NCBI GenBank assembly: GCA_031119595.1 | Contig: JAVHXX010000015.1 | Location: 1 to 20,726 of the forward strand | Direction of reading: 5' to 3' | Source of the DNA: Patulibacter sp. | GTDB taxonomy: Bacteria; Actinomycetota; Thermoleophilia; Solirubrobacterales; Solirubrobacteraceae | Length of the DNA stretch: 20,726 bases | Shown here: positions 20,013 to 20,726 of the stretch, in pieces | Layout of the letters: each line of letters starts with the position of its first letter | How positions within the stretch are numbered: position 1 is the first letter of the stretch | Notes under the pieces: generated by a model | Seen by the model: only the letters and a program-made list of their open reading frames with translations | Database searches by the model: none | What the model was told of the DNA's origin: nothing | Position numbers and translations under genes: made by a program

Positions 20013-20726
20013 ATGAGCGCGTCTCAGCCCGCCGCCCCCGAGCCTCACGAGCCCGAGCCGACCGCGTCCGTGCCGACCGACGCGGCCCTGCACCCCGTCC
20101 CCGAGCAGGACGAGATCGTGTGGCACACGCCGGAGCCCGCGGCTCCTGCCGAGGCTGCTGAGGCGGCGCCGGTGTCCGAGGCCGCTCCGCGGAAGGCACC
20201 GACCCGCAAGCCCGCGGCCGCCAAGGCGCCCCGCGCCGCGAAGGCCGCAGCGCCCGCGGATGGCGCCCCGGCGAAGAAGCCCGCCGCCAAACGGACGACC
20301 GCCAAGGCTGCGGCGCCCAATGCAGCGGCCAAGCCCGCTGCCGCCAAAGGCGCAGCGGCGAAGTCTGCACCCGCGGCCAAACGGAAGCCGGCGAAGTCCG
20401 CTGCCAAGCCCGCTGGGGACGGCGCTGCCGCCGGCGCCCGTGCCACCACGAAGCCGAAGGGACCATCGACGACGCCGGCCAAGCCGCGCGCGCCGCGTCG
20501 TAAGGCCGTCGCCTGGCCGACCCCCGCGCCGCAGGCCGTCCCGGGGGCCCCTGCCACCCCTGTCGCCCACGACGTTCCGGCCCCTGCTGCGCCCGCCCAG
20601 CCGGCGCCCGCTCCGGCCGCGGACCCGACGTTCGTGCCGCAGCGCCCGACGATCGAGCGACGCGCACACATCCGCGAGCCCGAGCACCCGGCCCCCGCCT
20701 TCCTCACGCCCGGACCGCCCGAGTCC
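20013..20726 (+). CDS. Ala/Lys/Pro-rich protein, H1-histone-like tail (3' end outside window)
   Basis: The frame from the ATG at 20013 is open to the last base (238 codons). Residues 1-55 are acidic (PEPHEPEPTASV, EQDEIVWHTPEP). Residues ~55-170 are low-complexity with repeated K-P-A-A/A-A-K units (PAAAKAPRAAKAAAPA; KKPAAKRTTAKAAAPN), like the C-terminal tails of bacterial histone-H1-like or HupB-type DNA-binding proteins. The rest is Pro/Ala-rich. Third-position G/C bias supports coding in this frame. No folded domain is visible before the window ends, so a downstream catalytic or DNA-binding domain cannot be excluded. The start has no clear Shine-Dalgarno site. Confidence 0.65.
   Translation, partial: MSASQPAAPEPHEPEPTASVPTDAALHPVPEQDEIVWHTPEPAAPAEAAEAAPVSEAAPRKAPTRKPAAAKAPRAAKAAAPADGAPAKKPAAKRTTAKAAAPNAAAKPAAAKGAAAKSAPAAKRKPAKSAAKPAGDGAAAGARATTKPKGPSTTPAKPRAPRRKAVAWPTPAPQAVPGAPATPVAHDVPAPAAPAQPAPAPAADPTFVPQRPTIERRAHIREPEHPAPAFLTPGPPES

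Noticed and set aside
20220..20420. CRISPR or tandem repeat array in the Ala/Lys-rich region
   Set aside because: The repetition is at the amino-acid level (KPAA/AAK) with irregular nucleotide units and no constant repeat plus spacer pattern.

Overview
The window is high-GC DNA with strong G/C bias at third codon positions, a SARP/AfsR-type regulator, a DrrAB-type exporter, a DUF2277 protein and many genes that lack Shine-Dalgarno sites. Together these point to an actinobacterium. The mix recalls Thermoleophilia/Solirubrobacterales-type soil lineages, but that placement is inference and no 16S is present. It looks like ordinary chromosome: there are no insertion sequences, phage genes, CRISPR arrays or conventional tRNAs.

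Layout. Positions 1-3245: the left end carries a promoter and the first ~50 codons of a plus-strand gene, which runs head-on into a minus-strand oligopeptide ABC transporter (oppA then an oppC that never reaches a stop); the two reading frames collide near 240-265. A 325-bp divergent region with two palindromes separates oppA from marR. Positions 3246-6074: marR, a convergent DUF2277 gene, then a drrA-drrB exporter operon ending in a GC hairpin. Positions 6075-11136: a 1084-residue SARP/STAND/TPR regulator on the minus strand, divergent from a fumarylacetoacetate-hydrolase-family gene, followed by an RDD membrane protein. Positions 11129-14664: a D-2-hydroxyacid dehydrogenase and a membrane-anchored protein of unknown function on the minus strand, and a divergent helical protein of unknown function. 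Positions 14721-16758 (minus): acyl-CoA ligase, terminator, ssrA (tmRNA), terminator. Positions 16759-20726 (plus): oligoendopeptidase F translationally coupled to an M50 intramembrane metalloprotease, then an Ala/Lys/Pro-rich H1-like protein cut by the window edge.

How it works together. Three clear functional groupings are visible: peptide import (opp) facing a MarR regulator with a shared half-site in both promoters; a two-gene ABC exporter; and a peptidase pair (cytosolic M3 plus membrane M50) with overlapping start and stop. The strongest window-wide pattern is regulatory. At least six genes have a TANNNT-like -10 element ending exactly 6-7 bases before the start codon, so they should be read from leaderless mRNAs, while operon-internal genes use start/stop overlap or a Shine-Dalgarno site. 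The most unusual details are a possible leaderless 13-codon upstream ORF overlapping the start of the 12127-13296 gene by GTGA, an ssrA tag ending in LAV rather than LAA, and the collision of reading frames at the left end.
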